This document shows positions 46,865 through 62,029 of a DNA stretch of 64,000 bases, piece by piece. Within the stretch, counting starts at the first letter, position 1, and every line of letters starts with the position of its first letter. The notes beneath the pieces are model-generated. The model did not search any database, was not told where the DNA came from, and saw only the letters and a list, made by a program, of their open reading frames with translations. Source of the DNA: Rhizophagus irregularis (Eukaryota; Glomeromycota; Glomeromycetes; Glomerales; Glomeraceae); NCBI RefSeq assembly GCF_026210795.1, contig NC_089441.1, forward strand, positions 4,898,001 to 4,962,000. The letters run 5' to 3'. Made by a program: the position numbers and the translations under genes.

Positions 46865-47737
46865 ATGACTAGCAATTCTCCTAAACCAAGAACCATTGCA
46901 GTATTGGGTTCTCGAGCTGTCGGTAAGTTAAGATCTTTACAACTTCCTTTGCTTGGCTAACTTATTTACCTTTGTTTGTTCTTCTATGATTTTTATGAAG
47001 GTAAGTCCTCGTTGACCATTCAATTTGTGGAAAACCATTTTGTCGACTCTTATTATCCCACTATCGAAAACACGTTTAATAAAGTCATACGGTATAGAGG
47101 GCAGGAAATTGCAGCAGAAATCATTGATACTGCAGGACAGGTAATTACTTGTGCTGCTTTCACATTTTTCAAATAACTTTTTTTTGCTAAAGCACAAAAA
47201 TCAACATTCAGGATGAACATTCAATTTTGAATTCCGCTCATGCGGTAGGAATTCATGGTTATATTCTGGTATATTCAGTTACATCTCGACAAAGTTTTGA
47301 AATGGTCAAAATTGTTCGAGATAAAATCCTGAATTACACAGGGACTGAATCAGTGCCAATGGTTTTAGTTGGAAACAAAACCGATTTACACTTGCAAAGG
47401 TGAACCTTCTTTACAATTCAAATCTGTTTATTTCTTCAAATTTAATTATGTTTACTTAATGTAAATTTTATTTACGAAGGCAATTATCTTATGAAGAAGG
47501 AAAAGAATTGTCTCAACAATGGGGTTGTTCTTGGATTGAGGCGTCAGCGAAGCATAATGAAAATATAAGTATGTTATTTATTACTTAGACTATGGTTTTA
47601 TTTTCAATTTTTTTTTTTATAAATTTCACTCATTATATTGTTTAATAATAGCTAAAATTTTTGAACTCATGATAAGTGAAATTGAAAAGTCACTAAACCC
47701 CAATGGAGAAGAAAGTGGTGGATGTATTATTCTCTGA
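46865..47737 (+). CDS. RHEB: Rheb-family small GTPase
   Basis: Five exons, 46865-46922, 47001-47140, 47212-47399, 47480-47568 and 47652-47737, give 186 residues. The P-loop is GSRAVGKSS with the Arg characteristic of Rheb instead of the Ras Gly. The switch I region is SYYPTIENTF, G3 is DTAGQ, followed by DEHSIL, G4 is NKTD and G5 is EASAK. The C-terminus GGCIIL is a CaaX box for prenylation. Rheb activates TORC1 at endomembranes and is held in check by TSC1/TSC2. The CaaX ends in Leu, which favours geranylgeranylation over farnesylation. Intron 1 falls inside the P-loop. A degenerate tandem copy follows at 48550-49125. Confidence 0.93.
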
Positions 47738-48240
47738 TTTTTAAAATTCTTACTAGAATTCGCATAAATTCACTTTGGTATGAATACTTTATTTTCCTTT
47801 TTAATGATTCTTATGGTTATCTTATTTATTAAACTATTTTTATATTAAAATATAGATATTGTATTATTATTATATTATTATTGAATTATATATCTAGTTA
47901 CTTTTTAATATATTTTATTAGGTGGCTGCAGGGTAAGGCTTATTATTATGGTGGGTTTATAATGTGAATAAAATGTTTAAAAAGTATGTGAACATAGATA
48001 GATGAAACCAAATTGATTGAGAAATTTTTTTAATTAATAAAATTAATCATTTTTGTACTTTATATGCATGTACAATAATTATAGTAGCAACTTTATTACC
48101 AATAAAAAACCAGAAATTTCTTAATAGATCACCTAATTAAATAACTTGTCATTCACGTGTTACTTTCTTGAATGTGGCTTACACGTGAATGGCTTGGCGT
48201 ATAAATTTGATTTCTTTCCCACAAGCAGAAAATATTTACT

Positions 48241-49560
48241 ACAAGAATTAGCAAATCGATCGGTGAGAAATGTTATGTTGATAGAAATCAAAATGTTGGG
48301 TGCTTTAAAAAAGATTTATGATATCATTTAGAATCTTCGTTTATTTAAATTTAAAATTTTAGATTTTACATAATTTTATCCTTCCGCATGATTATTACCT
48401 TCTAAATCAAAAGAGTATGAATCTATGGATAAAAAAATTAATGAACAAATTCGAATTTCGTTAATTTCGTTACGTACGGATTCTACACGGTATATGATTA
48501 TCCCGATATAATTGATTTACAGCTTTATGCATTATTTGCTTTATCTTTTATGAAATTGACATAAATTTGTGGAAACCACTCTTATCTCTCTCTCTACCGA
48601 ATACACGCTGTATGGATATATAGGACAGAAAATTGCAGCAAAAAATTATTGATACCGCGGGACAGGTAATCTCAAAGTTTCTTTCATATTGTTTAAATAA
48701 CTTTTCTTTGTTAAAACACGAATCAAGATTGAACATTCAATTTGAAATTTACCCATACGATAGGAGTTCATGGTTTTATTTTAGTATATTCAGTTACATC
48801 TCGATAGTCATCTCTGAAATGATCAAAATTACTAAGGAGGTGAATCCAATACATGGGGACTGAATAAGTTAGTTTAAGTCAGTTTAAGTCAGTTTCAATG
48901 ATTTTAGTTGAGGATAAAGCAGACTTTATACATGCAGAGGAGTGAGAGGACAGAGGAAAACCTTTCTTTGGCAATTAAATATCATTTATTACAAGGTTAA
49001 CTAGGTTAACTTAATTTTATTTATGAAGGTAATTATATCTTAAGAAGGAGGAAATTAATTATTTCAGCAATGATATTCAATGTTTTGGATCGTAGCATCA
49101 GCGGAGTATAATAAAAAATATAAGTATCTAAAATTGTGATTTTTTCAAAGAAATCTGATTTATATAAAATTCTGATATCTAAAATTCGCATAACTTGGGT
49201 GATTAGTCCACAAACTAAGGTTTATTGTTTAACAGATGAGAGTACGATTAAGTTGTTAAAGGTGAAATCGAATTGAAATAATCCGATTGGGAAACTTTTC
49301 AATTAATAAAATAAAATGCATGCTATAATGTTTGTGCTTATGTGCACGTAATTAGCTTTCGTTGCAACTTTATTATCTTTTGATTTGTTTATTTCTTAGG
49401 TAACATCGGAAAATTTCAAGCTGTTATTAGTACGAAATTATGATAATAAACTCGTCAATTCACGTGTTACTTTGTACTTTGTGGCTTGCATGTGAACTTC
49501 GCCGTGGCTTGGCATATAAGAATCAGAAATTTTTTACAATTAATGTCATCATTTTAGATT
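48241..49560 (+). pseudogene. Decayed tandem duplicate of the ARPC3-deaminase-RHEB block
   Basis: Order and spacing of the functional block are preserved in degenerate form. At 48241-48330, agaattagcaaatcgat-ggt-gaga and ttatgttgat match ARPC3 exon 4. At about 48385-48440, gcatgattattaccttcta...ctatggataaaa matches the deaminase exon 3 edge on the opposite strand. At 48550-49125, RHEB exons 2 to 4 are recognisable with introns retained (caatttgtgg, attgataccgcgggacagg, ggagttcatggttttat, agtatattcagttacatctcg, atttatgaagg). From 49260 to 49560 the 3' flank of RHEB reappears. Many stops and frameshifts abolish coding. Retained introns show DNA-level duplication, not retroposition. A three-fold gtttaagtca repeat lies at about 48870-48893. 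Confidence 0.75.
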
Positions 49561-49751
49561 TAGGTCGGAGTTACAGGAATTACGTTGTAAAACATAGAAA
49601 ATTCGTTGCCACAAGCTATACTTTTCGCTCTTTTCAGTTCTCTTTATTTATTATCATTGTTAATAAAAGAATATTAATATATAAAACCTTAGATTAAAAC
49701 CGAAGATATTTTTTATATTATAAATAACGGAATAAGACGAAGTTTTCCTAC

Positions 49752-53412
<3,661 letters not shown>

Positions 53413-53992
53413 AGAACTAATTTATTACTTAGTTTATTGTTATCATGATGTAGATATTATTTTCCTGGGATTAAACTGGACTCTTGTGATTTTATTATTT
53501 GTAGTTATTTTAATTTATTGGTTTATTTCTGCAAACCTTCAAACACAACAACATTGAACATTTAAAATTCTATTTGGGCTTTAGTGTTTAAATGATATTA
53601 TTAGCAGTATCCATTAATAACTTAACTATTTTCGATTTTATATTTCTCATTTTATTGTATTTTCATTTCATTTTTTTTATATATATACTTTTTATTTGTT
53701 TTCTAGAGAATTGTGTTAACTACTATTACAAAAAATCTTTATTTCATATATATATATTTTGAAAAGATTATTGATTACAGATTTACAGTTAATAATACAT
53801 GTTTGAATATGTATAATGTTTAGTACTATTTTACTTTACTAAAAAAATTATTTATATTTTTTATTAACAAGAAATCTTGTTATAAAGTGAATTTTTTATA
53901 TTGTTTATTAATATATTTAAATAATTTTTTTTTTTTTTGAATTATTTGATTATAAATAAACAAGTTTCTTAAATAGGGAGAAAACATATAAT
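53413..53992. other. Convergent intergenic region (3' UTRs)
   Basis: Lies between the 3' ends of RSP5 (+) and the MATH-BTB gene (-). T-rich and AT-rich; presumably holds both polyadenylation sites. Nothing more specific seen. Confidence 0.5.
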
Positions 53993-55141
53993 TTATGAAA
54001 TTTGCATACTTATATATCTAGCTTTCATTAACTCTTCAATCCAACCCATATTACCACAAGCCATTACCCTTTTCATATTCTCACTATCTCTAATTTCATC
54101 CCACCTTGTTACTGCATATTCTAGTGCGGCTTCTTTTAAGCGGGTATCACCAACTTCCCATGCTAACAGTAATATTTCATCCCAATTATCACTATTTACC
54201 ATATCCGCAATCCGTTCGGCTACCATTTCACCGAATCTTTCTAAATTTAACATATCAGCTTTTGAATAAACATCTTTTAATACATCAAATTCTAATCTAA
54301 CTTCTAATTTGCCCGTGTAAAGGTAATATAATATAGAACGAAAAGTAGTATATTCCATATGTTTTATAGGTATTGTTTTCATTTGTCCTTCTTTCCATTT
54401 ATCACCCAATAATTTTTCAAAATAAGATGATCTCGTCGCAAGAATTATTCGATGTGCTTTTATAACTGATCCACAATCAAAAGTGAATTCTACGTCACTA
54501 AACTTTCCATCATCTAGATGCTGTTTAAAGGAAGGGAATTCAGATTCAATTTGTTCTATAGGTTCATCTGAAGTATCATCAGTTGTGGTCGTATTAAAAA
54601 CATGAACTTTTACAAGCAAATCAATATCTGCACTTGTATCACTATTTGGAAATAAATTTTCAAATGAACAAAAACGATGACGACCAAAATCATCTAAACC
54701 ATCAAATTCGAATTTCATAGTAAACGTCTCATTTCGAATGAGAGTAGGAATTGATGAAGAAAATGGTGTTGAATTAGGATCCGATGTTAGACGATATACT
54801 TCTAACTTAAAAGTTTTATCTCGAAATGTTATATTTGTTTCTTTTTCGTAAGGAGTTTGTATAGCTACCAAATATAAAGATATATGGCCTTTTGCTGCTT
54901 CATTTACGCCGTTAGGATATAGCTTTATACGCCATAAGTATGGATGATCGTTTTGTTTGTTTTTTGTTGGAGAAAAATCAGTCGTTAACGGAGGTCGTGG
55001 TGACCAGAATCTGTCACTTAAAACAAAACCGGCATTGGGGTAAAACGTAACGAGTTCATTAAAACTTCTGATCGTCCAAGAATAAGTGAAGTGATCCTGA
55101 GCATGTTTCGAAGGTTGTCGCGTTGCCTGGTCTGTATTCAT
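53993..55141 (-). CDS. MATH-BTB domain protein (SPOP-like arrangement)
   Basis: Single exon, 382 residues. The N-terminal part (about 15-200) has the MATH/TRAF-like pattern FTYSWTIRSFNEL and YLWRIKLYPNGVNEAAKGHISLYL, ending in DLLVKVHVF. The BTB/POZ domain (about 212-315) is clear: KFSDVEFTF, IKAHRIILATRSSYFEKLL, and FRSILYYLYTGKLE. The C-terminal helices resemble the 3-box/BACK region (WDEILLLAWEVGDTRLKEAALEY). MATH-BTB proteins are Cullin-3 substrate receptors; the MATH domain picks the substrate. It is unrelated in layout to the BTB-TLDc genes of the left part. No introns, in contrast to its neighbours. Confidence 0.9.
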   Translation of the reverse strand: MNTDQATRQPSKHAQDHFTYSWTIRSFNELVTFYPNAGFVLSDRFWSPRPPLTTDFSPTKNKQNDHPYLWRIKLYPNGVNEAAKGHISLYLVAIQTPYEKETNITFRDKTFKLEVYRLTSDPNSTPFSSSIPTLIRNETFTMKFEFDGLDDFGRHRFCSFENLFPNSDTSADIDLLVKVHVFNTTTTDDTSDEPIEQIESEFPSFKQHLDDGKFSDVEFTFDCGSVIKAHRIILATRSSYFEKLLGDKWKEGQMKTIPIKHMEYTTFRSILYYLYTGKLEVRLEFDVLKDVYSKADMLNLERFGEMVAERIADMVNSDNWDEILLLAWEVGDTRLKEAALEYAVTRWDEIRDSENMKRVMACGNMGWIEELMKARYISMQIS

Positions 55142-56285
55142 ATCACGGATTTCGTTACCTCTGGCAAGAGCCGATCCGCTTTCCCTGTTAAGTCGTGACC
55201 GCGAACGGATAAACCGTTTTCTAAGGAGTTATATAGAGTCATTAGAGAAAAAAAAAATTAAATCATAAATAATCTAGAACAAGATAAAAACAATTTGTGT
55301 TCATAAAAACAAAGATCCTAAAATAACATCAGGTTTGAAGTAATAAAAAAAGCAAGTTTTTAATAAGAAAAAAAAAGGAAAAGAAATGAATGAATAAAAA
55401 AAAATTTTTTTTTACATACAAAGAAAATTTGTTTGGCATCAAGAAGCTACTCGCGGGTACGGGAAAGAAAGAAACATAAAAGAAATTATTTTGTGAAAAA
55501 TGATGACGTGAAAACAATATGAACTCATGTCAACACTTCCATACAAGACTAATATAAAAAGCCTCCCTACATGCAAATATATCGTTTTTGATCAAGGAGA
55601 CGATGCTTTTTAAGTTGGTTGTACAATGATTACGAAAAGAGGTATATTACATACACGGTAAAAACAAAAATATTTCGACTTTTTATTCCTCAAAAAACCG
55701 ATATCAATTTTTTTTTCTGGTTTTTTTTTAGTCTATTATGTATGCTAAAAAATTTTCTTTCGTTAAAAAACAAATATTAATATCATAAGACTGTTCATAA
55801 AAGATGTTTGGGGTTTGGTTTTTCCGAAATTCTGTAACAGGTTACTTTTATTATCTTGGCGAGTTAAGAATTCTGCTAATCAACCAAATTTTTTTTTCTC
55901 TTAACAATAATGCTATATAATCAATCCTATATAATCTATTCGTCTCTTAATCAAAAACGGTAGTCTTGCGCCCTACATGACTACATAGTGACTATAATAC
56001 ATTGTACTTTCCTATTAACTTCAAGCCACAATGCATCACACTGCATGGCTTTGTATGTTTACTTTTAACCGATCTAAAAAGACTTGAAACTCGTATCACA
56101 AATTTGTTTCACCAGACATTGTACAAATTAACAAATACTATATATAAATACCCTAATTTGTAATTATTTATATTTATATCTGATATATATTTCTTCTGCA
56201 CAAAACAACAACGGATTAGCTGGACTCTTCCGTTTTTACATAATTTGTTTGTATAGTTTACATAGTTTACATTTATAAGAACAAA
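55142..56285. other. Divergent intergenic region
   Basis: Upstream DNA of the MATH-BTB (-) and DUF1769 (+) genes. Contains the 17-mer shared with 22082-22098 (at 55829-55845) and several A/T homopolymers. The small - strand frames at 55329-55517 and 56109-56327 have no support. Confidence 0.5.
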
Positions 56286-57158
56286 ATGCCAACTGTAAGA
56301 ATAGGGCCAAGTTATACTTCCCTTCAACGATACAATGTAAATGATGATAAATATCCTTTATTCGTCAATTCCTCTCATTTTACCGGATATATAACAGTAA
56401 GGCTGCAGGATCATCATTACAAAAACGATTTAGTTAAAAAAACTTGTCCCTATTTTGAAAACCATCGGAGATTTTTTTCTTTTCAATTTCAAGGACGTTT
56501 TAAACCAACGAATCCTAACAGGGATGATCATTTATGGACCTTTGACGATGTAATGTTTTGCGCGGAAACTGAATCAAGTGTTAAGCCTCCAATGGGATCT
56601 AAATTTGCTGTTCAATTCGCAAAATTTATTGATCCTGGTTTTAACGCTGATGAAATTTTTAAGAAGAAGAGGCCTTGGGCTGGTAGTTGGGTTATTTGTG
56701 GAATGAATATTGTGAAAGTTTGGAAAGCTGATTCCAATAATCAGTCATTTGATGAAAAAAGTGGTAAAATTACAAGTGATTCGAAACCAGCTCCGACTTT
56801 TAATAATCCTTCTCCATCTTTGTTACCTATTGAACCATGGGTTTACTATGGCAAACATCATCTCGAAGAGGATACCAAACTCATCTTTCCCGATAAAAAT
56901 CTAAATGCCTCGGAGCGTCGTAAATATTTCCTTGCCCCTTCCGTTCGTCAATCTTATGTCTTTGATCCTTCTCATATTTATAGTTGTGATTTTTTTAACA
57001 ACTTTACTAACTTTTCTACGATGAATGCAGATATGATCATTAAATTTAGTATGTCTAAAGTATTAAACAATCAACCAATTAGATTTGTTTGTAGAACCAA
57101 AGATGGAGATGCTATTTTTTTTGTCATAGAAATTGATTATTCTGATCTTTTAGAGTAA
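56286..57158 (+). CDS. DUF1769 family protein (Duc1-like)
   Basis: Single exon, 290 residues. The sequence follows the fungal DUF1769 pattern: HFTGYITVRLQDH near the start, SFQFQGRFKPTN, DDVMFCAETE, KRPWAGSWVICGMNIVKVW, then RKYFLAPSVRQSYVFDPSHIYSCDFFNNFTNFST. In fission yeast the relative Duc1 is reported as a cortical protein linked to PI(4,5)P2 at ER-plasma membrane contact regions; the role here is inferred from family only. No signal peptide or transmembrane segment. The identification rests on my memory of the family pattern and could be tested by a Pfam search (PF08588). Confidence 0.75.
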   Translation: MPTVRIGPSYTSLQRYNVNDDKYPLFVNSSHFTGYITVRLQDHHYKNDLVKKTCPYFENHRRFFSFQFQGRFKPTNPNRDDHLWTFDDVMFCAETESSVKPPMGSKFAVQFAKFIDPGFNADEIFKKKRPWAGSWVICGMNIVKVWKADSNNQSFDEKSGKITSDSKPAPTFNNPSPSLLPIEPWVYYGKHHLEEDTKLIFPDKNLNASERRKYFLAPSVRQSYVFDPSHIYSCDFFNNFTNFSTMNADMIIKFSMSKVLNNQPIRFVCRTKDGDAIFFVIEIDYSDLLE

Positions 57159-57298
57159 CAATTATGAAAATTTCATGTGGGTCAGTGATTTATATTTTTT
57201 ATAGAGTGTGGGTTTTTGATATTTTTTTATTTTATATTGAATAACATTATCAGTATTAGTTGATCATATCTTCAATAATATCCAGTAAAATTTCATTT

Positions 57299-58235
57299 CT
57301 AGTAATTTAATTCGTTATCTTTTCTTTTCTTATTTTGTTTATTATATTCAATTACATTCTCTGATGCATTCTTGTCAACTTTAGAAGAAAAATAGTCCTC
57401 TAAAAATATAGTAGCCAAATTCTTTACACAAACGCTATCGCATTGTAATAATTTAATGATTTCTTCCTTAACATGTTCCGTTAGAATAACTAACAAATCA
57501 AAACAATATATATCAATTAAAATATAAAATTTTACAATTGAAAGTGTAGAATTACTTACATTGTTCACTTTTTGGTGTTATCAAGAAAATTAATGTTGTT
57601 ATTGCTGACAATTGTGTATTTAAATTTTCGTTGGATAAACAATCAATTATCATTGGAATTCCACCATTGTCAATTATATGCTCTTTATTTCGAGTCTCTA
57701 AGGATAAGTAAATATACGTTAAAAAATGTACAATAATAAAATTTTTTTGTTTATTAATTACCTAAACATAAATTGCATAGTCCACCTAAACCAAATTCCT
57801 TTAATTTTTCATCAGGCTCACTTAAAGTATCTAAAACAAATTTTTTATTTGGTTATAAATCGTTATAACTCAAAATATGATGACTTGAAAAAGATATACT
57901 GACCGAGAAATAAATCTACTACATTTAATTGCAAAAGCCAATCATAGTTAATAGGATCGTATGCGAAATTAGCTAAATTTGCTAATACTTGATATTTAGC
58001 CTCTGGAAAAAGAAAATATTAACACAAAAAAATTGACGAAATTAACAATAACTTTTTAGAATTACCTTGATCATTTGTATTCTGATACTCATTAACAAGT
58101 TCTTCAAGATATTCAAATCTATAAAATAATATTTTCTTAATTAAATATATTTTTAAATTTAAATTTCTTTAATTAATACCTTGGAGTTCCAGATTTACCC
58201 GTTCTTCTTTCAAGCTGGCGACGCGTTGAAAACAT
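57299..58235 (-). CDS. ARMC7: Armadillo repeat protein, ARMC7-like
   Basis: Six exons, 58235-58180, 58118-58066, 58002-57904, 57830-57762, 57697-57560 and 57489-57299, give 201 residues; human ARMC7 has 198. Diagnostic stretches are [68 protein letters not shown] and [10 protein letters not shown], which form two to three armadillo repeats. The C-terminus is Lys/Asn-rich. ARMC7 has been linked to spliceosome-associated assemblies in animals; I treat this as a hint only. The start lies 155 bp from DRE2 on the other strand. Confidence 0.85.
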
Positions 58236-58390
58236 TATTATTCAACAAGGGAGATAAGATTGAGTTTATATTAGTTACACTAGATCGATTAGTATTACAA
58301 ATCACATTTTGCTAGTTTTTAGTTTTCTATATATATACACACCTCACTGAGTAGAATATACTTACATACACAACTAGAATTCTTGTAAAC

Positions 58391-59623
58391 ATGTCTTTCA
58401 CGCAAGTTTTACCTGGAAGTAAGGTTCTCTTGATCAACACGTCTCATTCAGATTCTTTTAAAATTAATGACACTAAAGGGCAATTGATGCAAAAGGTCAC
58501 TGAAAATGGCCTTGTCGTCGATGAAACTTTAGATCGAGTGGTTCATGGTTTGTTTTAAAGCTTAGTTTTTATTTTTGTATTAATTTCAAATTATTAATTT
58601 TATTAATCTTTTATTTTAGGCGATCTTCCAAACTCTACATACAATTATATTTATACTAATCTTTATGGTTCCTTGGCTTTTGCTCACAATACCACAACAC
58701 TTTCTAAATTGGCTTCAATATTAGTACCTGGAGGTACTCTTTGTCTTAGAGAGCCCGTTTTACTTGCTCCAAGATCTTCTACTGATATTCCGATCATTCG
58801 CACTAGTGAAAGTTTAGTCAGTGAACTTAAATTAGCTGGTTTCGTTGACATAGAAATCAGAGGTACTACTGAAGTTGAATTAAATGATTTATTTAATACT
58901 ATGGAACAAGTTTGGGGAATTAAAGATGAAAATAAAAAACAAGAACTAGCTCAGTCATTAAAGGGACAGTTAAATTTGGTAGAAGTTGTAGTTAAAAAAC
59001 CAGTTTATGAGATCGGTGCTTCATTTACTTTACCGTTTGCCAAAAAAGTTCAAAATGGTATGTAGCAATTATTTCGATTTATCCACAAAAAAAAAATTTA
59101 ATACGATATTTTGTTTAATAGTCAATGGCACTGCAAATAAAGTTTCTGTTTGGTCTCTTTCTGTTGATGACGATGATGAATTAGAGGACGAAAATAATTT
59201 ACTAGACGAAAGTGACTTGATTAAACCTGATAAGAGCACTTTAATTCGTAAGTGTCATGAAAGAAAATTATTATCAACTATTTTAGTATGTTTACGTATT
59301 AAATTTGTAATTATAGGACCTGACTGTGAAACTAGTGGAAAACGAAAAGCTTGCAAGAATTGTTCATGCGGGTTTGCGGAGGAATTAGAAAAAGAAAGTA
59401 AAGCAGCTGCGCCAACTTCATCTTGTGGAAGTGTATGTATTTTAATGTGTTTACTTTTTATTTAAGCCTAAAAATAGATTAATAAATCTTTATTTAAATT
59501 TAGTGTTATCTTGGAGATGCATTCAGATGTTCGACATGTCCATATCTTGGAATGCCAGCTTTTGCTCCTGGAGAGAAAGTTGTCCTTGGAGGAAACATGA
59601 TGCAAGATGATATTGAAGCTTAA
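58391..59623 (+). CDS. DRE2: Anamorsin homologue Dre2 (cytosolic Fe-S assembly)
   Basis: Five exons, 58391-58547, 58620-59057, 59122-59247, 59317-59432 and 59504-59623, give 318 residues. The N-terminal half is a methyltransferase-like fold without a clear SAM-binding loop ([28 protein letters not shown]). An acidic linker (DDDDELEDE) follows. The C-terminal cluster domain has the [2Fe-2S] motif C-x8-C-x2-C-x-C in [15 protein letters not shown] and the twin CxxC pair in [15 protein letters not shown], ending with PAFAPGEKV. Dre2 receives electrons from the diflavin reductase Tah18 for early cytosolic iron-sulfur protein assembly. All cluster ligands are present, one of them created by the exon 4/5 junction. 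Confidence 0.93.
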
Positions 59624-59878
59624 GTTATGTAGTGACTTTAGAAAAAAAAAGTAATGTATTTATAATAGATAGCTTTATATTATTGTTTGAATATCGACAT
59701 TAATAATAACATAATAAATCTTATTCAATGAGGGACAATCCTTTATATAACACTATTATAGAAAATTTCAATTGCATATTAAAGGCAATTTCTATTATTA
59801 TAAAATTTCTAGTACATATAACATCTAATTCACATTATACATAATACATGTTTAAATAACACAAGTATATCTAACAAT

Positions 59879-61651
59879 TTAATAATTTCCAGAAGCAACT
59901 TTTTTAATATTTAAAGTTAAACAGATAGCCATGACGCATAATCCATAAAAAGCCAAAAAAGTTGCTAATATTTTCTTTTTGTCCCATGGATCATTTTCAT
60001 GAATTTTGTAATAAAATATTCCTGGTAATATAAAAGAAATTGTGGTAGATCCTGTTGATCCTACAAATGCAAGGACCTATTTATAAAAAAAACAATAATT
60101 TATTAATTTATAATTTCTTTATGGATTTATGATATGTTATTACTTACCAAATCTAATTTTGATACAAGGATCGCAATAATATAACTTGATATTAAAATAC
60201 CAGTAGTTAATATTATAAACTTAATATTTGACATGTCTAGAGAAGAAAGCTTACTATAACCATTTCTAGAAGGTGATGCGAATGAAAATATTTTATCTAA
60301 ACAAGCACGAGCTGGATGTGCTTGTAACGGATAAGAGAAAAGTATCAATATTACAAATGCTACTCGGCCAATTGTAACAAAAACGCTTGTTTCGTCTTTT
60401 TTTTTTTTAAAAAAAAAAGTGAATTAGTTATTCTGCAAAGGAATTTAAGGTAGGCTTTTAATAAAATACTTACACATTGAAATGACATTAGGTAAAACAT
60501 CATCACCAAAGCTCAGATATCCCAATAGTCCAATGATTTGATAAACTGTAGCCGTAGTACCGATTGCACTAAAAATTACTCTGTTGATGCTTGCTTGGCT
60601 ATTATCTATATGTTCGTTATAAATGGAAAATACCTAAAAAAACTTCAATATTATTAACGAATACAAAAACACAAAAATTCACAAATTATTACTCACATTT
60701 TGATGACACGTAAAAGCGAATATGAAAATCGGTAAATTTGTAAAGAATTTCGTTGAAAATTTTATATAATGCAATTTTTCTTTTGGAGGAGCCTTATAAT
60801 CAGGTCCAAAATAATGATAAATAACAATAAATACCAAATAAACTACAGCAATTAATGCAATAAAACTAGTATGTCTTAAAGAATCAAGTCTCTTTAAAAA
60901 GGCCAAAGGTATAATAACAAACATAAAAATAGTTATCCAAAATCGTCGATCCATAAGTAGAGAATATTCATCAGCAAACTTATCACCCAAGGAACCGCTT
61001 ATCACTTGTGGCATCAAATCACCAACAATGATTAAATATGAAACGGCAACTCCGAAACACTTTATGGCAATTGCAGCATCGAATAATAAAGCAGCTGATG
61101 GGTATGTTAACTTTGATACGGCAAAAAATGAGGAATTACGTCCATATGTGTGTGAAGCACTACGGGATAAAAAATATAATCCAAGCCCAGAAGTGATAGC
61201 TGCATAAACTATCATCATACTACCCATTAAAAGTCCAACTGATGCTACGGCTGCTGGCTTATAAAGGAAAAGAATTTAACAGGGGTCGTAATAATCACAT
61301 ACAGAAATACATCGTAACTAAAAAAAATAAGTACCATGGCCAACATGCCTGTTCCAAGAATAGTGTTGGCAAGATTTACCTATTTCATTTTTTTAAAAAA
61401 AACGTACAAAAACCAATAAAACAAAGGGAATTTACTGACCCTCTCCACATAAAATATCATTATTTTTAACCTACCGTACAAGATAAATAATTGGCAGTCC
61501 CGGTTAATTCATCTTCGCAATCGCTTTCAACTTCGACATCTATACTTTCACCTAATAAAGGTGACTGATCTATATGGTCATTATTCTGATCATTTCCGAA
61601 TATAGCACTGCTTGTTGAAGGAGTTTCTTCTTCGATAGATATCGATGACAT
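59879..61651 (-). CDS. Vacuolar amino acid transporter, Avt5/6/7-like (AAAP family)
   Basis: Six exons, 61651-61475, 61379-61335, 61257-60697, 60633-60474, 60395-60148 and 60076-59879, give 462 residues. After an acidic cytosolic N-terminus, the first helix is NLANTILGTGMLAM, the AAAP/SLC38 signature helix. FTCHQNVFSIYNE, GYLSFGDDVLPNVI, FVTIGRVAFVILILFSYPLQ and the final VGSTGSTTISFILPG also match yeast Avt5-7. These are H+-coupled exporters or importers of the vacuole membrane; which amino acids are moved cannot be told. Exon 2 is only 45 bp but encodes the core of helix 1. It shares a 378-bp divergent spacer with the coiled-coil gene. Confidence 0.9.
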
Positions 61652-62029
61652 TTTAGGTCGCGATCAAATTATTAAAAATCGAGAATAAATAACAGAAAAC
61701 CTATCCTTAAAAGGCTAGGTAAAAGCCTAGTCCTATTCACACAGTTTTATACGGGATCAGCGGATGTGTTTGATGATGCGTTTGATGAGTGTTATGAGTT
61801 ATTTGATGTGTAAATGCATGCAAGAACAAAATAGGAAATAGTTAATTAACTAAATTAAACAAAAACGGCAGGGTTTGTAGGGTTCATTAATTCCTCGTGG
61901 TTTCATTTATTGTCACACACTTCTTTCATGTTAACAAACAACAAAAATTATATATATATATATTGTCCTCGGGCGTTATATAAAAATTTTTACTTTTATA
62001 TCGCATAGAATACATAGAATGCAAATTTC
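61652..62029. promoter_or_regulatory. Divergent promoter region, Avt-like gene / coiled-coil gene
   Basis: The 378-bp gap lies between two start codons on opposite strands and must hold both promoters. It contains gcggatgtgtttgatgatgcg-type repeats near 61755-61800 (tgtttgatga, cgtttgatga, ttatttgatg) and a TA-repeat near 61952. No specific factor site is claimed. Confidence 0.4.

Noticed and set aside
48146-48331. 61-codon + strand frame as a small gene
   Set aside because: It is the degenerate ARPC3 last exon in the decayed duplicate block.
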